A DNA stretch of 64,000 bases from positions 91,472 through 155,471 of the forward strand of contig DATIDG010000083.1 in NCBI GenBank assembly GCA_035456405.1, given 5' to 3'. Below are positions 31,947-39,841 of this stretch, piece after piece. This stretch comes from JAGVSZ01 sp035456405 (GTDB lineage: Bacteria; Pseudomonadota; Gammaproteobacteria; Burkholderiales; SG8-39). Position numbers and translations under genes: made by a program. The notes under the pieces were generated by a model. It searched no databases, was not told the DNA's origin, and saw nothing but the letters and a program-made list of their open reading frames with translations. Every line of letters starts with the position of its first letter. The first letter of the stretch is position 1.

Positions 31947-32717
31947 ATGCCTCAGACCGCCTACAATCTGCTGATCGACATCGGCAACACGTTTGTGAAG
32001 TGGGGCCGCTACCGGGCGGGCGGCACCGGCGCGGCATCGGACAACTGCCTCGACTCGGGGCATCTGCTGCTTGCGGAGATCCCGGAGCTCGCTGCCGCGT
32101 GGCGGCGCATGCGCGCGCCGTCGCACATCGTGATCTCGAATGTCGGCGGCACGCGCGTGCGCGCGTCGATGCTGCGCGTGCTCGAGGTCTGGCCCGACGC
32201 GCCGGCGCCGCTGTGGCTCGTCTCCCAGGCGGAGCAGTGCGGCGTCAGGAACGGCTACCGCAACCCGGCGCAGCTCGGCTCCGACCGCTGGGCCGCGATG
32301 ATCGGCGCGCGCGGAATCGTCGACGGGCGGCCGGTGCTCGTCGTGGTCTGCGGCACCGCTACCACGATCGATTTCGTCAATGCCGCGGGGCAGTTCACCG
32401 GCGGCGTGATCATGCCGGGCGTCGGGCTGATGATCCGCTCGCTGCACCTGGGCACCGCGGCGCTGCCCGACGCGGACGGCCAGTACGCCGATAATCCGAC
32501 GCAGACGGTCGACGCGATCGTAAGCGGCTGCCAGCACGCGCAGGCGGGAGCGGTCGAGCGCCTGTTCCACCTGCACCGGCACAACTACCCCGAAATCACG
32601 TGCCTCGTCTCGGGCGGGGCGGCGAAGGCGCTCGCACCGCGCCTCTCGGTCCCCTTCCAGTTGCACGAGAACCTGGTGCTCGAGGGGCTGCACCGGATCG
32701 CGCAACTCCAGCGCTGA
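31947..32717 (+). CDS. coaX: Type III pantothenate kinase
   Basis: 256 residues. LLIDIGNTFVKWG (D11) is the phosphate-binding ASKHA motif. GSDRWAAMIGAR, CGTATTIDFV and GGVIMPGVGLM are the other CoaX signatures. It catalyses the first step of coenzyme A synthesis and is potassium-dependent and not inhibited by CoA. ATG 31947 gives the normal N-terminus; a TAAACTCGCG box lies just upstream. It is followed after 5 bases by birA, a pairing common in betaproteobacteria. Confidence 0.95.
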   Translation: MPQTAYNLLIDIGNTFVKWGRYRAGGTGAASDNCLDSGHLLLAEIPELAAAWRRMRAPSHIVISNVGGTRVRASMLRVLEVWPDAPAPLWLVSQAEQCGVRNGYRNPAQLGSDRWAAMIGARGIVDGRPVLVVVCGTATTIDFVNAAGQFTGGVIMPGVGLMIRSLHLGTAALPDADGQYADNPTQTVDAIVSGCQHAQAGAVERLFHLHRHNYPEITCLVSGGAAKALAPRLSVPFQLHENLVLEGLHRIAQLQR

Positions 32718-32722
32718 GCGCG

Positions 32723-33733
32723 GTGCCGGCCTCCACGCCACTGGTTCCATCCACCGGATCCGGACGCGTGCGCGGCTCGAGCTTCGCCATCCTGCGGGCG
32801 CTCGCGTCCGGCCGCGCCTTGTCGGTCGGCGAGCTTGCCGCCAGGGCGGCGTGCGAATCGTCCGAAGTCCGGTCCGCCGTACGCGAGCTCGCCGGGGAGG
32901 GCATCGAGGTGCGCGCGACCGGCGAGGGGTTCCGCCTCGCGGCGCCCTTCGACGCGCTCGACGGGGAGACGATCCGCGCCGGGCTCGGGCCCGCTGCCGG
33001 CAGGATTCGCGTCGAGCTCGTCGACGAGTGCGACTCCACCAACGCGCGCGGCGCGGCGCGCGCGCGGGCAGGCGCCGCCTCCGGCACGGCGGTCGTCTGC
33101 GAGCTGCAGCGCGGGGGCCGCGGGCGCCAGGGCGCGCGCTGGTACTCCGGCCTCGGGACGAGCCTGACGTTCTCGCTCGTCTGGCGCTTCGAGCGCGCGG
33201 CCGGCGTGCTGACCGGGCTCCCGCTCGTGGTCGGCGTCGCCTGCGCGCGCGCCCTCGAATCGCTGGGTGCGCACGACGTCGCCCTCAAGTGGCCGAACGA
33301 TCTCCTGCTCGGCGGCGCGAAGCTCGGCGGCGTGCTCGTGGAGGCGCAGGGCGACGCGCGCGGCCCGCTGGCCGCGATTATCGGCGTCGGCATCAACGTC
33401 CGGATCCCTGACGCCGCGCGGCGCGCCATTCCGCAGCCCGTCGCCGATCTGGGCGACGCGCCGTACGGGTCGCGCAGCGCTGCGCTCGCACGGCTGCTTG
33501 CCGGCATGGACGAGGCGCTGGCGATGTTCGAGCGCGCCGGATTTGCCGCGTTTCGCGAAGAGTGGCAGTGGCGCCATGCGTTCCAGGGCGCGCGCGTGCG
33601 GCTGCTCGTCCCGCCCGAACGCTCGATCGAGGGCGTCGCCGCCGGCGTCGCCGAGGACGGCGCGCTCCTCCTCGACACCGGCGACGGCGTGAAGCGCTTC
33701 TATGCCGGCGAGATCAGCCTGAGGGCGGCGTGA
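32723..33733 (+). CDS. birA: Bifunctional biotin--[acetyl-CoA-carboxylase] ligase / biotin operon repressor
   Basis: 336 residues from GTG 32723, five bases after coaX. An N-terminal winged-helix DNA-binding domain (ALASGRALSVGELAARAACE, near residues 22-45) shows it is the repressor type. The catalytic domain has GGRGRQGARWYS, the biotinyl-AMP binding loop, and KWPNDLLLGGAKLGGVL, followed by the C-terminal SH3-like domain. It attaches biotin to the carboxylase carrier protein. GTG 32723 overlaps nothing and is preferred to the much longer frame. The stop overlaps the SPOR gene as GTGA. Confidence 0.93.
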   Translation: MPASTPLVPSTGSGRVRGSSFAILRALASGRALSVGELAARAACESSEVRSAVRELAGEGIEVRATGEGFRLAAPFDALDGETIRAGLGPAAGRIRVELVDECDSTNARGAARARAGAASGTAVVCELQRGGRGRQGARWYSGLGTSLTFSLVWRFERAAGVLTGLPLVVGVACARALESLGAHDVALKWPNDLLLGGAKLGGVLVEAQGDARGPLAAIIGVGINVRIPDAARRAIPQPVADLGDAPYGSRSAALARLLAGMDEALAMFERAGFAAFREEWQWRHAFQGARVRLLVPPERSIEGVAAGVAEDGALLLDTGDGVKRFYAGEISLRAA

Positions 33734-34365
33734 GAGCGCTCTTTCTCGTCCTCGTGTTTGCGAACGTCGCGTTCTTCGCGTGGCGCTACTTCGCCGATCA
33801 TTTCCCGTCGCGTGGCGCCGACCCGGTCGCGCAGCAACTCCAGCCGGAGCGGATCAAGCTCGTCACGCCCGAGGAGCTGGCGCGCATGGCGGGAAGCCGC
33901 GCGCAGGCAGGGTGCATCGAGCTCGGCCCGATCCCGGTCGCGGACGCGAGGCGCGCGGAAGAGGCGGTCACCGGCATCGCCGCGGGCCTGAAGGTCTCCC
34001 AGCGGCGCGCCGACGAGCCGGGACGCTGGTGGGTCTACATTCCGCCGCTTCCGACGCGCCAGGCGGCGGTGCAGCGCGCGGCGGAGCTCAGGAAACAGGG
34101 CGTCGAGGACTCCTCGCTCATCAGCGACGATCCGCAGTGGCGCAACGCGATCTCGCTCGGCGTCTTCCGCAGCGAGGACGCGGCCGCCAAAAGGGCCGAC
34201 GAGCTGCGCAGAAGCGGCGTGCGCGGTGTCGAAATGGCACCGCGCGAGAGCGGCGGAGCACGCGTGTACGTGCAGCTCCGCGACGCGCCGGAGCCGGTGC
34301 GCGGGAAGCTCGCCGAGCTCAAGGGGAGCTTCCCCGGGGCGGAGATTCGCGAATGCCCGAGGTGA
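33730..34365 (+). CDS. SPOR-domain membrane protein
   Basis: 211 residues from GTG 33730, coupled to birA. One N-terminal membrane helix (LFLVLVFANVAFFAWRYF) anchors a periplasmic part. The C-terminal SPOR-like segment (AISLGVFRSEDAAAKRADELRRSGVRGVEM) is the type that binds denuded septal peptidoglycan. A SPOR gene behind birA/coaX is a recurring betaproteobacterial order. The specific role in division or wall remodelling is unknown. Confidence 0.85.
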   Translation: MRALFLVLVFANVAFFAWRYFADHFPSRGADPVAQQLQPERIKLVTPEELARMAGSRAQAGCIELGPIPVADARRAEEAVTGIAAGLKVSQRRADEPGRWWVYIPPLPTRQAAVQRAAELRKQGVEDSSLISDDPQWRNAISLGVFRSEDAAAKRADELRRSGVRGVEMAPRESGGARVYVQLRDAPEPVRGKLAELKGSFPGAEIRECPR

Positions 34366-34850
34366 CGGGACGCTATTCGGTCCGCGCGGCCGCAGGCCCG
34401 GTCGACTTCGCGGCGGCACGCGCGCTCTTTCTCGAGTACGCGGCTTGGCTCCAGGAGGATCTCTGCTTCCAGGGTTTCGAGGAGGAGCTCGCGACCCTGC
34501 CCGGCAGGTACGCGCCGCCCGATGGGCGGCTGTTCCTGGCCTGCCGCGACGACACGGCAATCGGATGCGTGGCGTTGCGTCGCTTCGATGCCGAATCGGG
34601 CGAAGTGAAGCGCCTCTACGTCGAGCCGGGCGATCGCGGCCATGGTGTCGCGCATGCGCTCACCGCGGCCGTCATACAGGCGGCGCGCGAGATCGGTTAT
34701 CGAAGGCTGGTGCTCGACACGCTGGACCGCATGACCGCGGCGCGGCAGCTCTACGCGGGTGCGGGGTTCCGGGAGATTCCCGCGTATTACGAGACGCCGA
34801 TCTGCGGGACCCGGTTCATGGAGCTGATGCTGCGCGAAATGGAAGAGTAG
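34353..34850 (+). CDS. GNAT-family N-acetyltransferase
   Basis: 165 residues. The acetyl-CoA site is seen in EVKRLYVEPGDRGHGVAHALTAAVI (Q/RxxGxG/A motif) and GYRRLVLDTLDRMTAARQLYAGAGF. FFSV-type hydrophobic start residues are absent, so it is soluble. It overlaps the end of the SPOR gene by 13 bases. It resembles small-molecule acetyltransferases of the YjgM/MarR-fused type. The acceptor is unknown. Confidence 0.88.
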   Translation: MPEVTGRYSVRAAAGPVDFAAARALFLEYAAWLQEDLCFQGFEEELATLPGRYAPPDGRLFLACRDDTAIGCVALRRFDAESGEVKRLYVEPGDRGHGVAHALTAAVIQAAREIGYRRLVLDTLDRMTAARQLYAGAGFREIPAYYETPICGTRFMELMLREMEE

Positions 34851-34877
34851 TCTGCGGAGACGGGCCTCGCGCCGGTT

Positions 34878-35390
34878 TCACGGTGCCCGATTCCTGCTGC
34901 CCTTTTCCCTGATCCTGCGCAGCAGGCCCGTCGTCGACCGCTCGTGCGCGAACGGGATCGAATGCACGGTTCCGCCCCAACCCTGCACTTCCTGCGCGCC
35001 AACGATGTCGACGACCTTCCAGTCACCACCCTTCGCCAGGACATCGGGCCGGCAGGCGAGGATCAGCGCGAGCGGCGTCTCCTCGTCGAACCAGGTGACG
35101 AGGCTCACGGCCTCCAACGCGGCCAGCACCGCCATCCGGTCCGCGAGCGCGTTGAGTGGCCGATCGTCGCCCTTGCCGAGCCGCATCGCCGACACGTCGG
35201 AGTTCACCCCGACGACGAGGCACGCGCCCAGGCGCCGCGCCTGCGCGAGGTAAGTGACGTGGCCGCGATGCAGGATGTCGAACACGCCGTTCGTGAAGAC
35301 GAGCGGGCGACGGAGCGCGCCCGCGCGCGTCGCCAGGTCGCGCGGGTCGCACAGCTTTTGCTCGAACTCGGGCGCGGGCAGAGCGCTCAT
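34878..35390 (-). CDS. rfaE2: D-glycero-beta-D-manno-heptose 1-phosphate adenylyltransferase (RfaE2)
   Basis: 170 residues. The nucleotidyltransferase motif FTNGVFDILHRGHV (HxGH, H41-H44) is clear, followed by VVGVNSDVSAMRLGKGDDRPLN and LAKGGDW. It makes ADP-heptose for the lipopolysaccharide inner core. It is a stand-alone second half of E. coli HldE, as usual in betaproteobacteria; waaF and a gmhA-like gene occur elsewhere in the window. ATG 35390 overlaps the stop of the upstream transferase gene as ATGA. Confidence 0.95.
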   Translation of the reverse strand: MSALPAPEFEQKLCDPRDLATRAGALRRPLVFTNGVFDILHRGHVTYLAQARRLGACLVVGVNSDVSAMRLGKGDDRPLNALADRMAVLAALEAVSLVTWFDEETPLALILACRPDVLAKGGDWKVVDIVGAQEVQGWGGTVHSIPFAHERSTTGLLRRIREKGSRNRAP

Positions 35391-36031
35391 TTCCAGTGCG
35401 GCGGCCACGTCCGCGTGACGATCGGCAGCATCTCTATGCGCCGTATCCAGGCGTCGATGCGCGCGGGCAGGCGCTCGCGCAGGCGCAGATCCGGCTTGCG
35501 CTTTTCGCAGCGGAGTGCCAGTGCGATTAGCGGATACAGCGAGAAGTCGGCGGCAGTGATGGGTCCGGCGAGATAGTCGGAGCGGAACTCGCCGGTCCAG
35601 CGTCCGAGCTCGGCAACGAGGTCGTCGCGCGTCGTCGCGATCCGGTCGGGTTTCCACTCCTCCGGCCGGGTTAGCAGCACGAGCCAGAACAGCCGGTTAG
35701 TCGGCGGCCCGACGTAGTTGTCCGTCTCGCAGACCATGCGTCGCACGAGCGCGCGGTCGCTCGCCGCGCCGGGAAAGAGGCGCTTGCCGCAGTCCGGGTA
35801 GGCATCGTCGAGGTACTCGAGGATTGCGGCCGACTCGTAGAGCGTAAGACCGCCGTCGACGATGACCGGGACCTTGCCGCGCGGATTGAGCGCGAGGAAC
35901 TCCGGCTTCCTGAGGTCTCCGTTGGAGAACGAGAGCACCTTGCGCTCGTAGGGGATCCCCATGTGCTCGAGCGCGAGCCAGACACGCCACGCGTACGGCG
36001 AGCCCGCGCCGTAGTAGAAGGTGAGAGCCAT
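35387..36031 (-). CDS. Glutathione S-transferase family protein
   Basis: 214 residues. The N-terminal thioredoxin-like domain (LTFYYGAGSPYAWRVWLALEHMGIPYE, with GKVPVIVDGGLTLYESAAILEYLDD) ends in the glutathione-binding ESAAI motif, and a helical C-terminal domain follows (GPITAADFSLYPLIAL). It may detoxify electrophiles or act in redox chemistry. It is the first gene of a pair with rfaE2, with a 4-base overlap, a coupling that is not functionally obvious. Confidence 0.9.
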   Translation of the reverse strand: MALTFYYGAGSPYAWRVWLALEHMGIPYERKVLSFSNGDLRKPEFLALNPRGKVPVIVDGGLTLYESAAILEYLDDAYPDCGKRLFPGAASDRALVRRMVCETDNYVGPPTNRLFWLVLLTRPEEWKPDRIATTRDDLVAELGRWTGEFRSDYLAGPITAADFSLYPLIALALRCEKRKPDLRLRERLPARIDAWIRRIEMLPIVTRTWPPHWK

Positions 36032-36073
36032 CGCCCGCGATGATAACCGGGAGCGGCGGCGCAGAAACGGAAA

Positions 36074-36091
36074 GGGCGGGTTTCCCCGCCC
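36074..36091 (-). terminator. Terminator of the ferritin-like gene
   Basis: On the minus strand GGGCGGG, GAAA, CCCGCCC, then TTTCCGTTTC: a perfect 7-bp stem, stable tetraloop and T-rich tail, 30 bases after the stop codon. It separates the gene from the leftward glutathione transferase pair. Confidence 0.82.
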
Positions 36092-36120
36092 TCGCTTGCG
36101 GCGCCGCCGTCCGGCTGCAG

Positions 36121-36990
36121 TCAGGCCGCCTTGAGCGTCCGCGCCGCCACGATCTTCGGCGCGAGCTCCTTGCGGTAGCGGTTCAGGTCCTGGACGGTGC
36201 CGAGCGTGCGCTGGAACAGGACGGACAGGTTGCGCAGGATCGACGTGATGACCTTCGTCTCCCAGGCCTTATCGAACCGGATCTGCTCGTCGAGCCAGCG
36301 CTCGAGCCACTCGGGATCGGGAAGCTTCGACTGCACGGTGTCGCGCGGGTAGAGCGCCTTGCTGACGTGCAGATTGGTCGGGTGGAGCGGCTTGCCGCTG
36401 CGCCCCGAGCTCGCCATCAGCATTCCGATCTTGGCGAAGGCGGCGCGGGCCTCGTCGCCGACGCGTTCGATCGCGCGCTTCATGTATTGCCGGTACACGC
36501 CCGCGTGCCGCGCTTCGTCGCGCGACATCAGACCGTAGATCGCCTTGATCACCGGCTCGGTGTGCCACTGCGCCGCCCGGCGATACCAGTGCGTGAGCCG
36601 CAGCTCGCCGCAGAAGTGCAGCATCAGCGTCTCGAGGGCAGGGGCGGGATCGAACTGGAAGCGCACCGCGTGGAGCTCGTCCTCGGTCGGCGCAAATTCG
36701 GGACGGAAGCGCTTGAGGTACTCGATCAGGACGAGGGAGTGCTTCTGCTCCTCGTAGAACCAGACCGACATGAACGCCGAGAAATCGCTGTCGTGGATGT
36801 TGTCGCGCAAGAACATCTCGGTGGCTGGCAGCGCCGACCATTCCGTGATTGCGTTCATCTTGACGGTGCGCGCCTGTTCCTCGGAGAGCTTCGCCGGAAC
36901 GAACTCCGTCCATGGGACATCCCGCTCGAGGCTCCACCGCACGCGCTCGAGCGACCTGAAAGCCTCGGGATAGAGCATCTTGAGGGACAT
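36121..36990 (-). CDS. Ferritin-like di-iron protein, acyl-ACP-desaturase-like
   Basis: 289 residues, mostly helical, without signal peptide. Two metal-site pairs are visible: WFYEEQKHSLVL (E-x2-H) and SRDEARHAGVYRQY (E-x2-H), with upstream acidic residues in NAITEWSALPATEMF and HFCGELRLTHWY. This pattern fits the ferritin-like carboxylate-bridged di-iron superfamily, which includes soluble acyl-ACP desaturases. Its location next to a CarH-type regulator and lipid-modification genes suggests a fatty-acyl substrate, but this is inference. The gene has a GATATAGT box in its leader and its own terminator. Confidence 0.75.
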   Translation of the reverse strand: MSLKMLYPEAFRSLERVRWSLERDVPWTEFVPAKLSEEQARTVKMNAITEWSALPATEMFLRDNIHDSDFSAFMSVWFYEEQKHSLVLIEYLKRFRPEFAPTEDELHAVRFQFDPAPALETLMLHFCGELRLTHWYRRAAQWHTEPVIKAIYGLMSRDEARHAGVYRQYMKRAIERVGDEARAAFAKIGMLMASSGRSGKPLHPTNLHVSKALYPRDTVQSKLPDPEWLERWLDEQIRFDKAWETKVITSILRNLSVLFQRTLGTVQDLNRYRKELAPKIVAARTLKAA

Positions 36991-37241
36991 GACAGTGTCA
37001 ACTATATCAAAGGCCTGTGTGACGGACTTGCAGCGCGATTGAAAAATCGCGCGCTAAAGTCCCACCGGCAGAGCCGCGCCGCGTAAGCCGGCCGCTCCCC
37101 CTATCCGATCAAGCGGTTACGGTTCCGGAGTGCCACCGGCGCAGGCGCGGGCGCCGCGCCCGGGCGGCGGCCGTGTCTGCAGGTGCGATGACGACAATCG
37201 AGCGTGGCGCCGCGCGGGCGGCGGTCGCCACGCGCGCGGAA
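36991..37241. other. 251-base gap with hairpin GCGCGATT-GAAA-AATCGCGC
   Basis: Between the ferritin-like gene and the regulator gene. It contains the perfect 8-bp stem at 37033-37052 and, on the minus strand, TATAGT near 37007 as a possible -10 for the ferritin-like gene. No ORF here looks coding. Confidence 0.5.
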
Positions 37242-38159
37242 TCACGCCCTAGCGGCGGTGCCGCGCCAGTGCGCGACCGCGAGGGGTATCTCGGCGAGCT
37301 CCGGGATCGCGTGCACCCCGGCCACCGCGCGCCTGGCGAGCCCCGGATTTGCGCCGCCGGCCCAAATCTCGACACCCGGCGAGAGCGCCGCGCGCAGTTC
37401 GGCGAGGCCTTCGGTTGCCTGCGTCACCGGGTACGCCAGGCTGAACGACAGCGCCACGACGTTCGCGCCGTGGCTCGCCGCGGCGCGGACGATGTCGCGG
37501 ATCGGGGTCTGCGTGCCGAGTGGCGTGCAGGTCGCGCCCTCGAGCGCGAGCATGCATTCCGCCATCAGCAATCCGAGCGCGTGCAGCTCGCCCGGAAACG
37601 TGGTGAGCAGCACGTGCGGCGACTGCGCCCGCTGCGGCAGCGAGGCGAGCGCGCTGCGCAACAGGCGCTGCAGCGTCTCGGTGTAGAGGTGCTCCTCGAA
37701 GACCTCGAGCTGGCCGCGCATCCAGGCATCGCCTACGTGCCGGTTTAGCGGACCGACCGTCTCGAGCACGAACGCCGCCAGGCCCTGCCGGAGGAGCGCC
37801 GCGCCGAGCGCCTGCCGCAGGTCGGGGACCCGGTGCGCGCGCAGGAACTCCAGAACCTGGGCGTGCTCGGCGGGCGTTGCCGCAGGCGCCTTTTCCGCGA
37901 GCGCCGTCAGTGCGAGGAGCTCGTCTACGGTCCGGCCGACGATCTTGCTGGGCCGGTGCCCACAGTCGATCAGCCGCTTGAGGACGCGGAGCTTCCCGAC
38001 CTGCTCCTGGCTGTACACCCGTTCACCGTTTGCGTCGCGCCCCGGCTCGGGGAAGCGGTAACGGCGTTCCCAGACCCGCAGCGTGTCCTTGGTCAGGCCG
38101 GTCTCGCGTTCGACCGCGCTGATGGAAAGGACGGCAGGCGAGGGGCTGGAGGAGGGCAT
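37242..38159 (-). CDS. MerR-family regulator with cobalamin-binding domain (CarH/LitR type)
   Basis: 305 residues from ATG 38159. Residues 10-80 form a MerR helix-turn-helix (SISAVERETGLTKDTLRVWERRY). The middle and C-terminal parts form the B12-binding module: W146-x9-E156-H157 (AWMRGQLEVFEEH), ELHALG (H193, the lower cobalt ligand position) and WAGGANP. These features define CarH/LitR repressors, which bind adenosylcobalamin in the dark and release DNA on illumination. Residue 147 is Met where Thermus CarH has H132. It diverges from the lipid-modification cluster and likely controls it and itself through shared promoter DNA. An upstream in-frame ATG (38168) lies inside the -10 box. Confidence 0.9.
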   Translation of the reverse strand: MPSSSPSPAVLSISAVERETGLTKDTLRVWERRYRFPEPGRDANGERVYSQEQVGKLRVLKRLIDCGHRPSKIVGRTVDELLALTALAEKAPAATPAEHAQVLEFLRAHRVPDLRQALGAALLRQGLAAFVLETVGPLNRHVGDAWMRGQLEVFEEHLYTETLQRLLRSALASLPQRAQSPHVLLTTFPGELHALGLLMAECMLALEGATCTPLGTQTPIRDIVRAAASHGANVVALSFSLAYPVTQATEGLAELRAALSPGVEIWAGGANPGLARRAVAGVHAIPELAEIPLAVAHWRGTAARA

Positions 38160-38166
38160 CTCTGTC

Positions 38167-38195
38167 ATATAATGTCTAGGACAAAACGTTGACAA
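38167..38195 (-). promoter_or_regulatory. Promoter of the CarH-type regulator gene
   Basis: On the minus strand TTGTCA (38195-38190), 17-base spacer, TTATAT (38172-38167). Transcription would begin about 38160, next to ATG 38159, so the regulator mRNA would be nearly leaderless. Its -35 overlaps that of the divergent promoter. Confidence 0.65.
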
Positions 38196-38248
38196 GTCCG
38201 AAAACAAAGCCTATGTTACGCCTAGATCATATATTTGACCAGGACAAA
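38178..38248. promoter_or_regulatory. Candidate operator repeats of the CarH-type regulator
   Basis: AGGACAAA occurs at 38178-38185 and again at 38241-38248, each paired with a TTGAC word (TTGACAAG at 38189-38196, TTGACCAGG at 38235-38243). The first pair covers both -35 boxes and the second lies just downstream of the rightward start point. Binding here would repress both promoters. Confidence 0.5.
38189..38217 (+). promoter_or_regulatory. Promoter of the lipid-modification cluster
   Basis: TTGACA (38189-38194), 17-base spacer, TATGTT (38212-38217). This is a strong sigma-70-type promoter in an AT-rich island unlike the surrounding sequence. It leaves a leader of about 175 bases before GTG 38402; no gene in that leader is convincing. 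Confidence 0.75.
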
Positions 38249-38401
38249 CTAGTGTGCTTCCCTAAGTTTCTCGGCGACCGCAGCGGCGCAGTCGTCGCCT
38301 CGTTCGACAGTGCCGTCCCGCCGCGGGACGCGCGCATCGCCGTGCAGAGCGAGCGCCTGCTCGATCTGCGCTGACCGTCGATCTACCCACCAGGAGAGGC
38401 A

Positions 38402-39841
38402 GTGAACGTGCCGGAGGGAATTTTCGCGCCCGGAATCCGGGCCGCGGGCGGCGGCGAGCGGCTCGCCGCGTCGCGGGACGGCCGCATGCGCATCGCCGTC
38501 GTCGGGTCGGGCATCGCAGGCCTCTCCGCCGGGTGGCTGCTGGCCGACCGCCATCGCGTCACGCTGTTCGAGGCGAACCGCTACCTCGGCGGGCACACGA
38601 ACACCGTGGACGTGACCCTGGACGCGGTGACGCATCCGGTCGATACCGGGTTCCTGGTCTTCAACCGCAGGACCTATCCGAACCTATGCGCGCTGCTCGC
38701 CCACCTCGGCGTCGAGTCGGCGGCGAGCGGCATGTCGTTCGCGGTGAGCTTCCTCGACCGCGATCTGGAGTGGGCCGGCACGAGCCTCGCGACGGTATTC
38801 GGTCAGCGCCGGAACCTGCTGCGGCCGCGGTTCTGGGGCATGCTCGCCGACATCCTGCGGTTCAATCGCGAGGCCACCGCAATCGCCCTCGGCGGCCTGC
38901 CGGGCGACCACGCGCTCGGCGACTTTCTCGACCGGGGACGGTACGGCCGCGAATTCCGGGACTGGTACCTGCTGCCGATGGCCGCGGCGATCTGGTCGTG
39001 CCCGACGCGCGCCATGCTCGAATACCCGGTCGCGACCTTTGCGCGCTTCTGCCACAACCACTCCCTGCTGCAGGTGGAGAACCGGCCGCAGTGGCTGACC
39101 GTGAAGGGCGGCGGGCGGGAGTACGTCCGGCGGCTCGCTGCGCGGCTCGACGACGTGCGCCTGGGAGCGCCGGTGCGCTCGGTCGACGGCATCCCCGGCG
39201 CCTTCCGCGTCTCCACCGACGCGGCGGTCGAGACCTTCGACCAGGTTGTGCTTGCGTGCCACGGCGACCAGGCCTTGCGCCTGCTCGCGCATCCGACCGA
39301 CGAGGAGCGCCACGTCCTCGGGCGCGTTCGCTACCAGTCCAATCGCGCGGTGCTCCACACGGACGCGCGGCTCCTGCCGCGGCGCAAGTCGCTCCGGGCG
39401 GCCTGGAACTACGTGGGCATCGCCGACGGCGCCGCCGAACAGCCGGTCGGCGTCTCCTATCTCATCAACAAGCTGCAGCCACTGCCGTTCAAGCGGCCGG
39501 TGATCGTGACGCTGAACCCGCCCGTCGATCCCGCGCCGGAGAAGGTGATCGCGGCGTTCGAGTACGAGCATCCGGTGTTTGATCGCGGTGCGATGGAAGC
39601 GCAGCGCGAGCTGCCGTCGATCCAGGGCCGGCGCGGCCTGTGGTTCTGCGGTGCGTGGGCGGGCTACGGCTTCCACGAGGACGGCCTGAAGGCGGGGCTC
39701 GCCGTCGCCAACGCACTCCGTGCGTACGCGCCGTGGCAGGGCCGCGTCGCGGCGACCGCTGCGCCGGAGCCGGCCGAGATGCCGGCTGCGGCAGACGCCG
39801 GCGGTCCGGGCGACCGGGCCGGGGCCGCGGTGCCGCTGTGA
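38402..39841 (+). CDS. FAD-dependent amine oxidase/desaturase-like oxidoreductase
   Basis: 479 residues from GTG 38402, which has AGGAG 5 bases upstream; a shorter start at ATG 38486 is possible. The FAD-binding start RIAVVGSGIAGLSAGWLLA is followed by FEANRYLGGHTNTVDV and PVDTGFLVFNRRTYPNL. The C-terminal GLWFCGAWAGYGFHEDGLKAG is the second flavin site. These proteins recur next to DUF1365 and CFA-synthase-like genes, and relatives are induced by singlet oxygen in Rhodobacter. Substrate unknown, possibly an acyl chain. It is the first gene of the cluster, with GTGA overlap to the next. Confidence 0.9.
   Translation: MNVPEGIFAPGIRAAGGGERLAASRDGRMRIAVVGSGIAGLSAGWLLADRHRVTLFEANRYLGGHTNTVDVTLDAVTHPVDTGFLVFNRRTYPNLCALLAHLGVESAASGMSFAVSFLDRDLEWAGTSLATVFGQRRNLLRPRFWGMLADILRFNREATAIALGGLPGDHALGDFLDRGRYGREFRDWYLLPMAAAIWSCPTRAMLEYPVATFARFCHNHSLLQVENRPQWLTVKGGGREYVRRLAARLDDVRLGAPVRSVDGIPGAFRVSTDAAVETFDQVVLACHGDQALRLLAHPTDEERHVLGRVRYQSNRAVLHTDARLLPRRKSLRAAWNYVGIADGAAEQPVGVSYLINKLQPLPFKRPVIVTLNPPVDPAPEKVIAAFEYEHPVFDRGAMEAQRELPSIQGRRGLWFCGAWAGYGFHEDGLKAGLAVANALRAYAPWQGRVAATAAPEPAEMPAAADAGGPGDRAGAAVPL

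Noticed and set aside
38189..38374. 61-codon frame in the leader of the lipid-modification cluster
   Set aside because: Its first bases are the -35 box and it begins upstream of the predicted transcript start; codon usage is not convincing. Shorter starts inside the leader have no ribosome site.
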